From positions 832,847 to 896,846 of the forward strand of contig NZ_RPOK01000001.1 of assembly GCF_003820355.1 (NCBI RefSeq): a stretch of DNA of 64,000 nt. The letters are read 5' to 3'. The position numbers and the translations under genes were made by a program. This stretch comes from Paralteromonas sediminis (GTDB lineage: Bacteria; Pseudomonadota; Gammaproteobacteria; Enterobacterales; Alteromonadaceae). Shown here one piece after another: positions 17,761 through 28,059 of the stretch. The notes beneath the pieces are model-generated. The model saw only the letters and a program-made list of their open reading frames with translations. It was not told the origin of the DNA and did not search any database. The first letter of the stretch is position 1. Each line of letters begins with the position of its first letter.

Positions 17761-19539
17761 ATGCGCTCAGATTATTGTGGAAATATTAATGCAAATCATG
17801 CGGGTCAGGAAGTCACTCTTTGCGGCTGGGTAAATAAACGTCGTGATTTAGGTGGACTTATTTTTATCGATTTGCGTGATCGCGCAGGCATTGTTCAAGT
17901 GGTATTTGAACCCGACCACCAAGAAGTGCTTGAAACCGCCAACAGCCTGCGCAACGAATTTTGTGTCAAGGTGACAGGCAAAGTACGCCTGCGTCCGGAA
18001 GGGCAGATAAACAAAGATATGGCGACGGGTGAAGTGGAAATTGTCGGTACTGCGCTGTCTATCTTTAACCGCTCTGCGCCACTGCCACTCGATTGGAATC
18101 AGGAAAACTCTGAAGAGCAACGCCTGAAATACCGTTATCTGGATCTTCGCCGTCCTGTGATGAATGACCGCTTACAGTTTCGCGCTAAAGTGACCGGTCA
18201 GGTTCGACGCTTCCTGGAAGATGAGGGCTTTCTCGACATTGAAACCCCTATATTAACCAAGGCAACGCCGGAGGGGGCCCGTGATTATTTAGTGCCAAGC
18301 CGCACACACAAAGGCGAGTTCTTTGCACTGCCACAATCGCCGCAGCTGTTTAAGCAGTTGCTGATGATGGCAGGAATGGATAAGTACTATCAAATTGTGA
18401 AGTGTTTCCGCGATGAAGACCTGCGTGCCGATCGCCAGCCAGAGTTTACGCAAATCGATTTGGAAACCACATTCTTGGATGCCGACGGTGTAATGGACAT
18501 CACTGAGCGACTGGTTCGTCAGGTGTTCAAAAACTTGATGGATGTAGACCTGGGCGATTTCCCAAGAATGACCTATGCCGATGCGATGAAGCATTACGGC
18601 AGCGACAAACCCGATCTGCGTAACCCGCTTAAGCTAATCGATGTCGACCATATCCTCAAAGACGTTGAATTTAAAGTATTCAACGGCCCCGCGAATGATC
18701 CTAACGGCCGGGTAACTGTAATTTGTGTGCCCGGTGGGGCGAGCTTGTCCCGTAAGCAGCTGGATGAGTATACCAAGTTTGTGGGTATCTACGGCGCGAA
18801 AGGTATGGCATGGCTTAAGGTGAACGAGAAAGGCAAAGGAATGGACGGCCTGCAGTCACCAATCTTGAAATTCCTGAATGAGTCTGTGGTTGAGCAGCTG
18901 TTGTCGGAAACCAATGCCAACGATGGCGACATTCTATTGTTTGGTGCCGACAATGCCACTGTTGTCACTGAAGCCTTGGGAGCACTGCGCCTTAAAGTGG
19001 GTGAAGATTTTGATTTGCTTGAGGGCGACTGGCGTCCACTTTGGGTTGTCGATTTCCCTATGTTCGAAGAATTTGACGGACAATTGCACGCCCTGCATCA
19101 CCCCTTTACCGCGCCGCGTGATCTCACGCCTGAGCAACTCAAAGAACAAGCGGCAACGGCATTGTCTAATGCCTATGATATGGTGCTTAACGGGGTAGAG
19201 CTCGGCGGTGGTTCTGTGCGTATTCACGATCAAACTATGCAATCAACGGTATTCGAACTCTTGGGTATCGATGAAGAAGAAGCCGAGCTTAAGTTTGGTT
19301 TCCTGTTGGAAGCCCTTCGCTATGGTGCGCCACCGCATGCTGGGTTGGCTTTCGGTCTAGACAGAATGGTCATGCTTATGACGGGTGCATCCAGTATACG
19401 TGATGTAATGGCCTTTCCTAAGACGACAACGGCGGCTTGTCCGTTAACTGATGCGCCTGGCGCGGCCAATCCACAGCAACTGGAAGAGCTTGCGATTAGA
19501 ACGGTAGCAAAAGCATCAGACAGCGCTTCAGACGAGTAA
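17761..19539 (+). CDS. aspS: Aspartate--tRNA ligase
   Basis: Charges tRNA-Asp. The 592-residue bacterial-type enzyme has an N-terminal anticodon-binding OB domain (about 1-105), class II motif 2 ([15 protein letters not shown], about 215), a GAD insertion domain (about 290-420) and motif 3 ([13 protein letters not shown]). Start chosen at ATG 17761, about 10 bases after AGGGG; a TTG two codons earlier is too close to that ribosome site. It is the first gene of the aspS-nudB-ruvCAB run. Confidence 0.97.
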   Translation: MRSDYCGNINANHAGQEVTLCGWVNKRRDLGGLIFIDLRDRAGIVQVVFEPDHQEVLETANSLRNEFCVKVTGKVRLRPEGQINKDMATGEVEIVGTALSIFNRSAPLPLDWNQENSEEQRLKYRYLDLRRPVMNDRLQFRAKVTGQVRRFLEDEGFLDIETPILTKATPEGARDYLVPSRTHKGEFFALPQSPQLFKQLLMMAGMDKYYQIVKCFRDEDLRADRQPEFTQIDLETTFLDADGVMDITERLVRQVFKNLMDVDLGDFPRMTYADAMKHYGSDKPDLRNPLKLIDVDHILKDVEFKVFNGPANDPNGRVTVICVPGGASLSRKQLDEYTKFVGIYGAKGMAWLKVNEKGKGMDGLQSPILKFLNESVVEQLLSETNANDGDILLFGADNATVVTEALGALRLKVGEDFDLLEGDWRPLWVVDFPMFEEFDGQLHALHHPFTAPRDLTPEQLKEQAATALSNAYDMVLNGVELGGGSVRIHDQTMQSTVFELLGIDEEEAELKFGFLLEALRYGAPPHAGLAFGLDRMVMLMTGASSIRDVMAFPKTTTAACPLTDAPGAANPQQLEELAIRTVAKASDSASDE

Positions 19540-19542
19540 TTC

Positions 19543-19986
19543 ATGGCATATAAACGCCCAGAATCTGTGTTGGTGGTTGTGTACAGCGACCAGCACCAGG
19601 TTCTGTTGCTGCAGCGCAAGGATGATCCTGAATTCTGGCAGTCTGTTACGGGCACGCTAGAAGACGGGGAAACGCCTGCCATGACGGCATTCCGTGAGGT
19701 GAAGGAAGAATTAGGCATAGACTTGTCTGATGATCCCATGGCCATTATTGATTGTCATACAGTCAATCAATTTGCGATTCGACCGCGTTGGCGGTACCGC
19801 TATCCACCAAACACATACAGCAACACTGAATATGTGTTTTGCACACAGATTAGTCAGTCGGCGACGATTATTCTGACCGAGCATTTGGCGCTGGAATGGC
19901 TGTCCAAGCAGCAGGCTATAGAGCGTGCCTGGTCACCGTCAAATCGTCGCGCGATAGAAGCATTTGTCCCCGAGCCTAAATCATGA
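19543..19986 (+). CDS. nudB: Dihydroneopterin triphosphate diphosphatase (Nudix)
   Basis: Removes pyrophosphate from dihydroneopterin triphosphate in folate synthesis. The 147 residues contain a complete Nudix box ([20 protein letters not shown] then LG) at about residues 38-60. It starts 3 bases after aspS, and its end overlaps ruvC by 4 bases (ATGA). In E. coli yebC sits between nudB and ruvC; here it does not. Function is taken from the aspS-nudB-ruvC neighbourhood plus the motif. Confidence 0.92.
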   Translation: MAYKRPESVLVVVYSDQHQVLLLQRKDDPEFWQSVTGTLEDGETPAMTAFREVKEELGIDLSDDPMAIIDCHTVNQFAIRPRWRYRYPPNTYSNTEYVFCTQISQSATIILTEHLALEWLSKQQAIERAWSPSNRRAIEAFVPEPKS

Positions 19987-20501
19987 TAATACTGGGTATA
20001 GATCCAGGTTCTCGTGCTACAGGCTATGGTGTGATTAAGTTTGCATCAAACCAGTACATCTACCTTGGAAGTGGCTGTATACGCACACCTGATGGGGAAT
20101 TGGCAGGGCGTTTAGACTGTATATTTCAAGGCGTCAGTACCATTATTGAACAGTACAAGCCTGATACATTTGCGATTGAACAAGTGTTTATGGCAAAAAA
20201 TGCGGATTCCGCCTTAAAGCTGGGGCAGGCGCGTGGTGCGGCAATTGTGGCAGCAACGCAGCATAAACTGCCGGTCAGCGAGTACGCTGCCAGACAAATT
20301 AAGCAGGCTGTGGTTGGCAAAGGCAGCGCGCAAAAGAGCCAGGTACAGCATATGGTGACTTATATTCTGGATCTAACCAATACGCCGCAAAGCGATGCGG
20401 CAGACGCGTTGGCAGTGGCGTTATGTCACGCGCACTCGCAGCAGTCTCTGTTAAAAATGGCAGGGCAGGCAACGCGAACAGCTAGGCGTCGTTTGCGCTA
20501 A
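19983..20501 (+). CDS. ruvC: Holliday junction resolvase RuvC
   Basis: Cuts Holliday junctions symmetrically during recombinational repair, acting with RuvAB. The catalytic acids are present: [14 protein letters not shown] (Asp near residue 7), FAIEQVFM (Glu near 67) and [15 protein letters not shown] (paired Asp near 140). Length 172 is normal. The start overlaps the nudB stop by 4 bases, indicating translational coupling. Confidence 0.97.
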   Translation: MIILGIDPGSRATGYGVIKFASNQYIYLGSGCIRTPDGELAGRLDCIFQGVSTIIEQYKPDTFAIEQVFMAKNADSALKLGQARGAAIVAATQHKLPVSEYAARQIKQAVVGKGSAQKSQVQHMVTYILDLTNTPQSDAADALAVALCHAHSQQSLLKMAGQATRTARRRLR

Positions 20502-20521
20502 TAATACCAATAGGAAGTCTT

Positions 20522-21136
20522 ATGATTGGCCGGATCCATGGCACCTTAATTGAAAAAAGTCCACCTGATGTACTAATTGATGTAAATGGGGTGGGGTATG
20601 AAGTACAAATACCCATGACCTGTTTTTACGAGTTACCTGAACAGGGTGAATCGATTACCTTGTATACCCATTTTGTGGTGCGTGAAGACGCGCAACTGTT
20701 GTTTGGTTTTACCGATAAAATGGCCAGAGAATTGTTCAGGGAGCTGATCAAGGCTAACGGCGTGGGGCCTAAATTGGGGCTCACCATATTGTCGGGTATG
20801 TCGGCCAGTCACGTATTAAGCAGCGTACAAAATGAAGATATTTCTGCGCTGGTTAGCTTGCCCGGTGTGGGTAAAAAAACCGCAGAGCGTTTGGTGGTTG
20901 AATTAAAAGACCGACTAGCAAAATTTGCTAAGAAAGCAGAATTGCCTGCTTTACCCATTGACGGGCAAGTCAGCAGCTATGCTGAGGTGCCGGTGAATGC
21001 CGAGGACGAAGCCGTAGACGCTTTGGTCTCGCTAGGTTACAAGCCTGCGCAGGCAACCAAGATGGTGAAAAGTGTGGCGCAGTCTGGCATGACCAGTGAA
21101 CTCATTATTCGCGATGCACTGAAAGCTGCGATTTAG
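20522..21136 (+). CDS. ruvA: Holliday junction DNA helicase subunit RuvA
   Basis: Binds the four-way junction as a tetramer and loads RuvB. The 204 residues show the N-terminal OB fold ([21 protein letters not shown]), two helix-hairpin-helix motifs ([16 protein letters not shown] and [19 protein letters not shown]) and a C-terminal domain ([21 protein letters not shown]) that contacts RuvB. It lies 20 bases after ruvC and 8 before ruvB. Confidence 0.97.
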   Translation: MIGRIHGTLIEKSPPDVLIDVNGVGYEVQIPMTCFYELPEQGESITLYTHFVVREDAQLLFGFTDKMARELFRELIKANGVGPKLGLTILSGMSASHVLSSVQNEDISALVSLPGVGKKTAERLVVELKDRLAKFAKKAELPALPIDGQVSSYAEVPVNAEDEAVDALVSLGYKPAQATKMVKSVAQSGMTSELIIRDALKAAI

Positions 21137-21144
21137 GTAACGAT

Positions 21145-22146
21145 ATGATTGAAGCTGACCGCTTAATAAGTCCAGGCGAAAAAGGCGATGACGAAGTTAT
21201 CGATCGCGCCATTCGACCTAAAATGCTGCAAGACTATACCGGCCAACCTCATGTAAGAGAGCAAATGAGCATTTTTATTGAGGCAGCGCGAAAGCGCAGC
21301 GATGCCTTGGATCATCTGCTGATTTTTGGACCACCCGGCTTAGGAAAAACGACCCTTGCTAACATAGTGGCTAATGAAATGGGGGTGAGTATCAAGACCA
21401 CCTCTGGGCCTGTATTGGAAAAAGCCGGTGATCTGGCGGCAATGCTCACAAACCTTGAAGAAAACGATGTGCTCTTTATCGACGAGATTCACCGCTTAAG
21501 TCCCGTGGTTGAAGAAATCCTGTATCCCGCGATGGAAGACTATCAGCTGGACATCATGATAGGTGAGGGGCCTGCCGCGCGATCCATTAAACTGGATTTG
21601 CCGCCGTTTACACTGGTTGGTGCAACCACGCGCGCTGGCTCTCTCACATCACCGCTGCGTGACCGCTTTGGCATTGTTCAGCGACTGGAGTTTTATTCCG
21701 TTACTGACCTAACCACTATCATCAAACGCAGTGCCGCTTACTTAAACGTTAATATGGATGAACAGGGCGCTAAAGAAGTGGCGCGCCGCTCAAGAGGCAC
21801 TCCCCGCATAGCCAATCGGTTGCTACGACGGGTGCGAGATTTTGCTGATGTTAAAAGTGAGGGCAACGTAGACGCTTCTGTTGCAGCCGCGGCACTGGAT
21901 ATGCTGGACGTTGACGTGGAAGGCTTTGATTTTATGGATAGAAAACTGCTAACTGCAATTATTGAAAAGTTTGATGGCGGTCCAGTAGGCCTTGATAATC
22001 TTGCTGCTGCCATTGGTGAAGAAAAAGATACCATCGAAGACGTTATTGAGCCTTTTTTAATTCAGCAAGGCTTTTTACAGCGTACACCAAGAGGTCGCAT
22101 TGCCTCACAGCGAGCGTATCAGCACTTTGGTTTCCAGCCAGAATAG
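21145..22146 (+). CDS. ruvB: Holliday junction branch migration ATPase RuvB
   Basis: Hexameric AAA+ motor for branch migration. Walker [10 protein letters not shown] (about 60), Walker [11 protein letters not shown] (about 110), sensor 1 GATTRAG, arginine finger region [11 protein letters not shown], and a C-terminal winged helix ([18 protein letters not shown]) are intact. Length 333 is typical. It closes the ruvCAB cluster. Confidence 0.97.
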   Translation: MIEADRLISPGEKGDDEVIDRAIRPKMLQDYTGQPHVREQMSIFIEAARKRSDALDHLLIFGPPGLGKTTLANIVANEMGVSIKTTSGPVLEKAGDLAAMLTNLEENDVLFIDEIHRLSPVVEEILYPAMEDYQLDIMIGEGPAARSIKLDLPPFTLVGATTRAGSLTSPLRDRFGIVQRLEFYSVTDLTTIIKRSAAYLNVNMDEQGAKEVARRSRGTPRIANRLLRRVRDFADVKSEGNVDASVAAAALDMLDVDVEGFDFMDRKLLTAIIEKFDGGPVGLDNLAAAIGEEKDTIEDVIEPFLIQQGFLQRTPRGRIASQRAYQHFGFQPE

Positions 22147-22156
22147 ATAAAAAAAA

Positions 22157-22174
22157 CCCGCACAAGTGTGCGGG
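22157..22174 (+). terminator. Hairpin after ruvB
   Basis: Perfect 7 bp stem CCCGCAC/GTGCGGG with an AAGT loop. It is preceded by eight A and followed by CTAAAAATA rather than a T-run, so it fits an intrinsic terminator better on the minus strand, but its place right after ruvB suggests it ends the ruvCAB transcript. Confidence 0.5.
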
Positions 22175-22469
22175 CTAAAAATAACAACAAAGTGTTGAAG
22201 GAAAAAATCCAGGGAACCATGTCTAACGGCGTGTTACTAAATCGGCTACAGCCCTTGCGACATATGCTGCGTATTATAGGCGTGATTTTATTTCTGACAA
22301 TTGAGAAAAATTCTTTTTTCACATTAGAATAATTAATGTGTTAATCGTTTGTTTATGTTGTTTTAAGATTTTGTTTCCTATGTTTTTATTGCTTTGTGAC
22401 GGTTTTTTGACGATATTCTGCGATATGTGGTTTAAATTTTGAGATTAAAATAAGTATGGGTAAGTTTTT
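22175..22469 (+). other. AT-rich intergenic region before ybgC-tol
   Basis: No gene of convincing length is seen. A possible promoter lies near the right end: TTGACG at 22407-22412 and TTTAAA at 22431-22436, 18 bases apart, about 30 bases before ybgC. The rest is low-GC sequence with no repeat I could identify. Confidence 0.4.
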
Positions 22470-22868
22470 ATGTCTCATTCGATGAAAGTCAGAGTGTACT
22501 TTGAAGATACGGATGCGGGTGGCATTGTATACCACGCCAATTATTTGAAGTTCATGGAGCGTGGCCGAACAGACTGGCTGCGAGAGCTTGGTTTTTCTCA
22601 GGATGTGCTGTTAAACCAGAACATTGCGTTTGTGGTGAAAAAGCTGGATATCGATTATGTGAATGCAGCTAAATTTGACCAGTTGTTAACGGTGAATTCC
22701 TCTTTGTCCACGTTTAAAAAGGCCAGCCTGCAGTTTGAACAGACGATCACTGACGAGCAGGACAGACAGATTGCTGTTGCAAAAGTACTGATAGCCTGTG
22801 TGAATACAAAAACGTTGAGGCCTACCAAAACTCCTGAACCCATCTTGTCAGCACTGTCGCACGTCTGA
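22470..22868 (+). CDS. ybgC: Acyl-CoA thioesterase YbgC
   Basis: A 132-residue hot-dog-fold thioesterase, the usual first gene of the Tol-Pal cluster. The active-site motif FEDTDAGGIVYHANYLKFMERGRTDW region, with the catalytic Asp near residue 15, is present in the family form. In E. coli YbgC hydrolyses acyl-CoA or acyl-ACP and has been linked to phospholipid metabolism. A gap of 213 bases separates it from tolQ, so tolQ may also have its own promoter. Confidence 0.93.
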   Translation: MSHSMKVRVYFEDTDAGGIVYHANYLKFMERGRTDWLRELGFSQDVLLNQNIAFVVKKLDIDYVNAAKFDQLLTVNSSLSTFKKASLQFEQTITDEQDRQIAVAKVLIACVNTKTLRPTKTPEPILSALSHV

Positions 22869-23081
22869 TTGTGAACCAAAACTAACTTTTATCGTCAAAC
22901 AGACGAATTTCAGCAATTATAAGGCGACTGTTTTTTTCTTGTATTGAGTATTCAGACACAAATAGTAGAATTAGACAGCGCTAGATTGATGTCCACATAA
23001 AAATAAACAATGAACACTTGAAGTTGAACAGCTTTACACCATAAACAGCTTGTTCGCTTCGACTTTTAGGGGAAATATTGC

Positions 23082-23771
23082 GTGTCATCTGAAATTACCT
23101 TTTGGGGCCTGTTTTTAGAGGCCAGTTTTGTTGTGCAGCTGGTTATGCTTACACTGGTTGCCGTTTCCGTCGCTTCCTGGACCTTCATCTTCCAACGCAA
23201 TAAAGCCCTGGCTTATGCACGCACTGAAATGCAGCATTTTGAAGACAAATTCTGGTCAGGTGCCGACCTTAACAAGCTCTATCATGAACTATCTGCGCGC
23301 AGCAAAGTAGACGGTATGGCGAACATCTTCTGTGCAGGTTTTAAAGAGTTTGTGCGGCTTAGAAAAAGCCAAACGCCTGCAAACGGTATTGTCGACGGCT
23401 CCTATCGCGCGATGCGGGTTGCTATGTCGCGCGAAATAGATGGCCTTGAGAGTAGACTTCCCTTTTTGGCGACTGCCGGTTCAATTTCACCTTATATTGG
23501 TCTGTTTGGCACTGTGTGGGGGATCATGAACTCGTTTATCGCCCTAGGACAGGTGCAACAAGCCACGCTAGCGATGGTCGCCCCGGGTATTGCCGAAGCC
23601 CTTATCGCCACTGCAATAGGTTTGTTTGCGGCCATTCCTGCGGTTGTGGCTTACAACCGTTTTAGCCATCAGGTTGAAAAACTGGAAAACGCTTACGGTA
23701 ACTTTATGGAAGAATTTTCGGCCATTTTACACCGTCAGGCCATGGCTTCGGCGCAGGCTCAACAAGCATAA
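23082..23771 (+). CDS. tolQ: Tol-Pal system inner-membrane protein TolQ
   Basis: Proton-channel subunit of the TolQR motor, homologous to ExbB and MotA. Three membrane segments are visible (about 15-37, 137-160 and 168-192), with [22 protein letters not shown] and [20 protein letters not shown] as conserved blocks. Start is GTG at 23082, about 9 bases after AGGGG; the protein begins SSEITFW. It drives outer-membrane constriction at division with TolR, TolA, TolB and Pal. Confidence 0.96.
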   Translation: MSSEITFWGLFLEASFVVQLVMLTLVAVSVASWTFIFQRNKALAYARTEMQHFEDKFWSGADLNKLYHELSARSKVDGMANIFCAGFKEFVRLRKSQTPANGIVDGSYRAMRVAMSREIDGLESRLPFLATAGSISPYIGLFGTVWGIMNSFIALGQVQQATLAMVAPGIAEALIATAIGLFAAIPAVVAYNRFSHQVEKLENAYGNFMEEFSAILHRQAMASAQAQQA

Positions 23772-23790
23772 ATAACAGAGAGGAAGGCTA

Positions 23791-24213
23791 ATGTTTATTC
23801 GCAAAAGACGCCGTCCCGTATCTGAAATCAATGTTGTCCCTTACATTGATGTCATGTTGGTATTGCTGATTATTTTTATGGTAACGGCACCCTTGGTCAG
23901 TCAGGGGGTGAAAGTCGACTTACCCAAAGCCAATGCTGAACCCATTGAGCAAGAAGACAATCCACCCATTATTGCCTCGATTGATGCGCAAGGCCGCTAT
24001 TATTTGAATGTAGGTGATGATCAGGAAGCGCAACTAGCGCCTGAAGAACTGGCTGCCTTGGTAACAGCACAATTGGCCAAACAGCCTGATTCCCCTGTTG
24101 TTGTTAAGGGGGATGGTGCAGTACCTTACAAAGATATCATTCAGCTCATGGTATTGCTGCAAAATGCGGGCGTACCCTCAGTAGGTCTGATGACTGACCC
24201 TGAGGATAGCTAA
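23791..24213 (+). CDS. tolR: Tol-Pal system protein TolR
   Basis: Single-span inner-membrane partner of TolQ (ExbD family). The N-terminal RRRRPVSEINVVPYIDVMLVLL segment carries the conserved Asp in the membrane helix (about residue 21) needed for proton use. A periplasmic domain of about 100 residues follows. Length 140 is normal, and it lies 19 bases after tolQ and 5 before tolA. Confidence 0.96.
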   Translation: MFIRKRRRPVSEINVVPYIDVMLVLLIIFMVTAPLVSQGVKVDLPKANAEPIEQEDNPPIIASIDAQGRYYLNVGDDQEAQLAPEELAALVTAQLAKQPDSPVVVKGDGAVPYKDIIQLMVLLQNAGVPSVGLMTDPEDS

Positions 24214-24218
24214 CCAGC

Positions 24219-24986
24219 ATGAAGGTAAAACTGCCTCAATCTCCGCTGGCCAAGTCACTAGGATTGCATTTGCTGATTTTGCTTTCCATGGTGGTGAGTA
24301 TCAGTTTCACTGCTGATCCTTTGCCAGCACCGGCGATGTCTGCGCCAGTGATCCAGGCAACCTTTATTGATGCGCAGGCCATTGCCGACAGAGAGCGGGC
24401 GGAGGCTCAGGCACGTGCTGCTGAACAGGAAAAGCAGCGCCAGGCAGATGCAAAAAAACGACGTGAACGTGAGGCGGCAGCGAAACGAGAGCGTGAGCGC
24501 AAAGCCAAACAGGAAGCAGAGCGAAAACGTCAGCAAGAGTTAAAGCAAAGAGCGGCAGAAGAGGCAAGAAAAAAACGCGAGCAGGAAGAAGCGCGCCAAC
24601 GCGAAGCTGAACGCAAAAAGAAAGAAGCGGCAGAAAAAGCCCAACTGGAGCGCTTGATGCAGGAGCAATTAGCGCAGGAAAGAGCCGCGCAGCAGCAAAG
24701 ACGCTCTCGGCAGGTGCTGTCAGAAGTCGAAAAATATCAGGCATTAATTCGTCAAACCATTCAAAACTTATTGATTGAAGACCCCGACTTTAAGGGAAAG
24801 GAATGTCGATTAAATATCAGGCTGGCATCAACAGGCCTGGTCACACAGGTAATCGATCGCGGTGGTGATCCTGCACTGTGCCGGGCAGCCAGAAGTGCGG
24901 TGCTCAGAGCAGACAAACTGCCGGTCTCCAGCGAGCCTGACGTCTTTGAACAACTGAGAAATATTAACCTAACGGTGAAACTGTGA
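24219..24986 (+). CDS. tolA: Tol-Pal system protein TolA
   Basis: Inner-membrane protein that spans the periplasm to reach TolB and Pal. One membrane helix (about 12-33) is followed by a long Ala/Lys/Arg/Glu-rich helical region (about 55-170: [20 protein letters not shown]) and a small C-terminal domain (about 172-255, with [14 protein letters not shown] and [14 protein letters not shown]). The helical region is shorter than in E. coli TolA (421 residues), which is common outside enterics. It overlaps tolB by 4 bases. Confidence 0.93.
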   Translation: MKVKLPQSPLAKSLGLHLLILLSMVVSISFTADPLPAPAMSAPVIQATFIDAQAIADRERAEAQARAAEQEKQRQADAKKRREREAAAKRERERKAKQEAERKRQQELKQRAAEEARKKREQEEARQREAERKKKEAAEKAQLERLMQEQLAQERAAQQQRRSRQVLSEVEKYQALIRQTIQNLLIEDPDFKGKECRLNIRLASTGLVTQVIDRGGDPALCRAARSAVLRADKLPVSSEPDVFEQLRNINLTVKL

Positions 24987-26332
24987 AAAAAATTGTATTA
25001 GCATTCATTTTGATGTGCACGGCCTCGGCGGCCAGTGCGTCACTGGAGATTGTCATCACTGAAGGGGTTGATAGTGCACGCCCCATCGGTATCGTGCCCT
25101 TTAAATGGCAAGGGCAGGGCGCTTTGCCCGGTGAAATTACTGACGTTGTGATGGCCGACCTACGTCGAAGCGGGAAGTTTAATCCTGTGCCTGTCAGTGC
25201 TATGCCTCAGTTCCCTTCAAATGATGGTGAAGTGAATTATGCAGCATGGGCGAATTCTGGGGTAGACACCATAGTGGTGGGTACTATTAGTGAAGATGGT
25301 GTTGACCGCTATCGCGTGAGCTTTGAAATTATTGATGTGTTGCGAGGACAGCAAACAGGAGGTGCCAGTCGGGCGCTTCAAAACGGTAACCTGGTCGCTT
25401 CAAATGATCACATTATCGATACCCGCCAAGCGGTCATTAATGGCGCTGATTTCAGACAGTATGCCCACCGTATTAGCGATGTGGTTTATGAAAAGCTGAC
25501 CGGTACGCGCGGTGCATTTTTAACCCGTATTGCGTACGTTATTGTGCGAGACAGAGAGCGCTTTGATTTGCCGTATCAGTTGGTGATCGCCGACTATGAC
25601 GGTTATAACGAAACCCGCTTATTGTCTTCTCCTGAGCCACTCATGTCACCTTCTTGGTCGCCAGATGGTGAAAAACTGGCGTATGTGTCATTCGAAAACC
25701 GCCGTCCACAAATCTTTATCCAAGATATTTACACCATGGAAAGAACACGCATGACAGATTTCCCTGGAATTAATGGTAGCCCGGTCTTCTCGCCAGACGG
25801 CACTCAGCTTGCAATGGTGTTGTCAAAAGACGGTAATTCTGAAATCTATATTATGGACATTGCGACTAAGTCATTACGCCGAATTACCCGCAATAGGAGC
25901 ATAGATACCGAGCCATCTTGGACGCCAGATGGAAAAAGCTTAGTATTTACGTCAGAACGGGGTGGTAAACCACAGATATATCGCGTAAATTTGACAACTA
26001 GGAAGGTGCGCCGCGTTACCTTTGAGGGCGAAATGAATTTGGGTGCGACTATTTCACCCGATAGTCAGCAAATGGTAATGGTTAACAGGACACGTGGCGA
26101 CTACCACATTGCCAAGCAACCATTGGACGGCGGTGCTATGCAGGTGTTAACTCGTACATTCTTGGATGAGTCACCGAGCATTGCGCCCAATGGCAGTATG
26201 ATTATTTACAGTACCTTGCACGAGGGATCGCAAGTGTTGTCTTTGGTCTCACTTGACGGTCGATTCAAAGCAAGGTTGCCGGCGACAAACGGGCAGGTAA
26301 AATCGCCTAGTTGGTCACCGTATTTGTTTTAG
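24983..26332 (+). CDS. tolB: Tol-Pal system beta-propeller protein TolB
   Basis: Periplasmic protein linking TolA and Pal. A signal peptide (residues 1-19) precedes an N-terminal alpha/beta domain (about 22-160) and a six-bladed beta-propeller (about 200-440) marked by repeats such as [33 protein letters not shown] and [16 protein letters not shown]. Length 449 is close to the usual 430-450. Start overlaps the tolA stop (ATGA-type). Confidence 0.96.
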   Translation: MKKIVLAFILMCTASAASASLEIVITEGVDSARPIGIVPFKWQGQGALPGEITDVVMADLRRSGKFNPVPVSAMPQFPSNDGEVNYAAWANSGVDTIVVGTISEDGVDRYRVSFEIIDVLRGQQTGGASRALQNGNLVASNDHIIDTRQAVINGADFRQYAHRISDVVYEKLTGTRGAFLTRIAYVIVRDRERFDLPYQLVIADYDGYNETRLLSSPEPLMSPSWSPDGEKLAYVSFENRRPQIFIQDIYTMERTRMTDFPGINGSPVFSPDGTQLAMVLSKDGNSEIYIMDIATKSLRRITRNRSIDTEPSWTPDGKSLVFTSERGGKPQIYRVNLTTRKVRRVTFEGEMNLGATISPDSQQMVMVNRTRGDYHIAKQPLDGGAMQVLTRTFLDESPSIAPNGSMIIYSTLHEGSQVLSLVSLDGRFKARLPATNGQVKSPSWSPYLF

Positions 26333-26366
26333 AAAATGTAGCAGTTAGCACTATAAGGGTTTGAGG

Positions 26367-26933
26367 ATGCAACTAACAAAAGTAATGAGAAGTCTCGCAA
26401 TTGCGCTACCGGTAATGACCATGATGGCGTGTTCATCGGGTCCATCGGAAGAAGAACTGGCCGCAGAGCGCAACCGTGTTGCGCAACAGCAGGCGCAAGC
26501 AGAAGCCGAAGCGAAGGCTGCAGAGGAAGAGCGCGTAAGAGTAGAAGCGGCTCAGCGCATGAGACAGGCAGAAGAACAGGCTCAGCGTGAACTTCAAGCG
26601 TTGCAAAACCAACAAACTGTCTATTTCGATTTCGACCGCTCTAGTGTTAAGTCAGATTTCTTCCCAGTTCTTGATAAGCACGCTGCATTCCTGGTTAAAA
26701 ACCCTAACCAGGCAGTGGTTATTGAAGGACACTGTGATAGCCGTGGCACACCTGAGTACAACATCGCACTTGGTGAGCGTCGTGCAAAAGCCGTTGAGAC
26801 TTACTTGCTGAACGCAGGCGTGAGCAGCAGCCAGATTTCGGTTGTTTCTTACGGTGAAGAAAAACCCGCAGTGACAGGTTCTACTGAATATGCATTTGCT
26901 CAGAACCGTCGCGGCGTGATTCGTTACAACTAA
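26367..26933 (+). CDS. pal: Peptidoglycan-associated lipoprotein Pal
   Basis: Outer-membrane lipoprotein that binds peptidoglycan. The lipobox reads VMTMMAC with the lipidated Cys near residue 22. A charged helical linker rich in Ala/Glu/Gln (about 28-80) precedes an OmpA-like domain (about 85-188) with VYFDFDRSSVK and IEGHCDSRGTPEYNIALGER. The ATG at 26367 has AAGGG eight bases upstream; a TTG two codons earlier is less suitable. Confidence 0.95.
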   Translation: MQLTKVMRSLAIALPVMTMMACSSGPSEEELAAERNRVAQQQAQAEAEAKAAEEERVRVEAAQRMRQAEEQAQRELQALQNQQTVYFDFDRSSVKSDFFPVLDKHAAFLVKNPNQAVVIEGHCDSRGTPEYNIALGERRAKAVETYLLNAGVSSSQISVVSYGEEKPAVTGSTEYAFAQNRRGVIRYN

Positions 26934-26948
26934 CGGATTAATTTGCTT

Positions 26949-27746
26949 ATGAAGCATTATGTGAGAGGCAAGGCGTTAAGCCTTGCCTTTGTTTTATCTA
27001 CGCCAGCCGCGCTAGCACAAGCGCCTGTGTCTGATTTGTCTACGCAATCGGTGCAGACACAATCTGCCATTGGGCAAAATGTGGGCTCTCTGGAAGACAG
27101 AGTGGCGGTACTTGAGCGCATTATCAAATCACGCACAACCATGCAGCAGAGATTACAGCAACAGCTGGATACTATGCAGGGTGAGGTTGATGAGCTGAGG
27201 GGTGCCGTAGAGTTACATACCAATCAGCTCGAAAAGGTACTGCAACGTCAGCGCGAGCTTTATCTGGAAATCGATAAGCGTGTTGAAGCACTGAAACAGG
27301 CTGAGACCGCAAATGCCGGTTCGGTCACTACGCCCGTTGCAAATACTGGCGGTGTTGCTACGACTCAGCCTACAGTGTTGTCTGAGTCAGAAGCCTATGA
27401 CGCCGCAGTTAACCTAATCTTAAAGACGAAAGAGTACGACAAAGCCATACCGGCATTTGAGCGTTTCCTTGAAGCTTACCCACAAAGTGACTACGCTGAT
27501 AATGCACACTATTGGTTAGGCCAGTTATTGTTCAATCAGCAACAGTGGGAACCCAGCAGGCGATCCTTTGCAACGGTTGTAGATGCGTTTGCGCAGTCGA
27601 GCAAGCGGGCTGAGGCAATGGTTAAGTTGGGCTTAATTGCACAAAGAACAGGCGATGGAAACACGGCGAAAAACTGGTTCGAAAGGGTCGTTGCCGAGTA
27701 CCCAAATACGACTGCCGCTAAATTAGCAGCGTCAAATTTGCGATAA
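26949..27746 (+). CDS. cpoB: Cell division coordinator CpoB (YbgF)
   Basis: Periplasmic Tol-associated protein that links outer-membrane constriction with septal peptidoglycan synthesis in E. coli. A signal peptide (about 1-23, ending AALAQ) is followed by a coiled coil (about 38-110: VAVLERIIKSRTTMQQRLQQ) and C-terminal tetratricopeptide repeats (about 145-260: AYDAAVNLILKTKEYDKAI, ADNAHYWLGQLLFNQQQW). The ATG at 26949 gives 265 residues. Last gene of the Tol cluster, followed by tRNA-Lys. Confidence 0.93.
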   Translation: MKHYVRGKALSLAFVLSTPAALAQAPVSDLSTQSVQTQSAIGQNVGSLEDRVAVLERIIKSRTTMQQRLQQQLDTMQGEVDELRGAVELHTNQLEKVLQRQRELYLEIDKRVEALKQAETANAGSVTTPVANTGGVATTQPTVLSESEAYDAAVNLILKTKEYDKAIPAFERFLEAYPQSDYADNAHYWLGQLLFNQQQWEPSRRSFATVVDAFAQSSKRAEAMVKLGLIAQRTGDGNTAKNWFERVVAEYPNTTAAKLAASNLR

Positions 27747-27811
27747 TCGCTTACGGATTGAGCACTTGACGCAAGTTTTTAATAAATTTGCAATCAAAGT
27801 GCTTTTTTCGG

Positions 27812-27839
27812 TTGCACAACGTCGGTAAATAAGTATTAT
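27812..27839 (+). promoter_or_regulatory. Promoter of the tRNA-Lys pair
   Basis: TTGCAC at 27812 and TATTAT at 27834 with a 16-base spacer, followed by a GC-rich stretch (GCCGCCG) typical of stable-RNA promoters under stringent control. The start of transcription would be near 27846, about 25 bases before the tRNA. Confidence 0.65.
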
Positions 27840-27871
27840 ATGCCGCCGTTGCACAGGCACCGAGAATTGAT

Positions 27872-27947
27872 GGGTCGTTAGCTCAGCTGGTAGAGCAGTT
27901 GACTTTTAATCAATTGGTCGCTGGTTCGAATCCAGCACGACCCACCA
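27872..27947 (+). tRNA. tRNA-Lys (anticodon TTT)
   Basis: A 76-base gene beginning GGGTCGTTAGCTCAGC, with anticodon loop CTTTTAA (TTT), T-arm GGTTCGAATCC and an encoded CCA end. The acceptor stem GGGTCGT pairs with ACGACCC. It sits in the usual place after the Tol-Pal genes. Confidence 0.98.
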
Positions 27948-27983
27948 TCTTTTTCGCCTGACAATGTGACGTATTTCCAATGT

Positions 27984-28059
27984 GGGTCGTTAGCTCAGCT
28001 GGTAGAGCAGTTGACTTTTAATCAATTGGTCGCTGGTTCGAATCCAGCACGACCCACCA
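27984..28059 (+). tRNA. tRNA-Lys (anticodon TTT), second copy
   Basis: Identical to the copy 36 bases upstream, with encoded CCA. Its 3' end together with 12 following bases is duplicated 137 bases further on, flanking a hairpin element. Confidence 0.98.

Noticed and set aside
24258..24744. Long antisense frames inside tolA
   Set aside because: They result from the biased Ala/Lys/Arg/Glu codons of the TolA helix read on the other strand.
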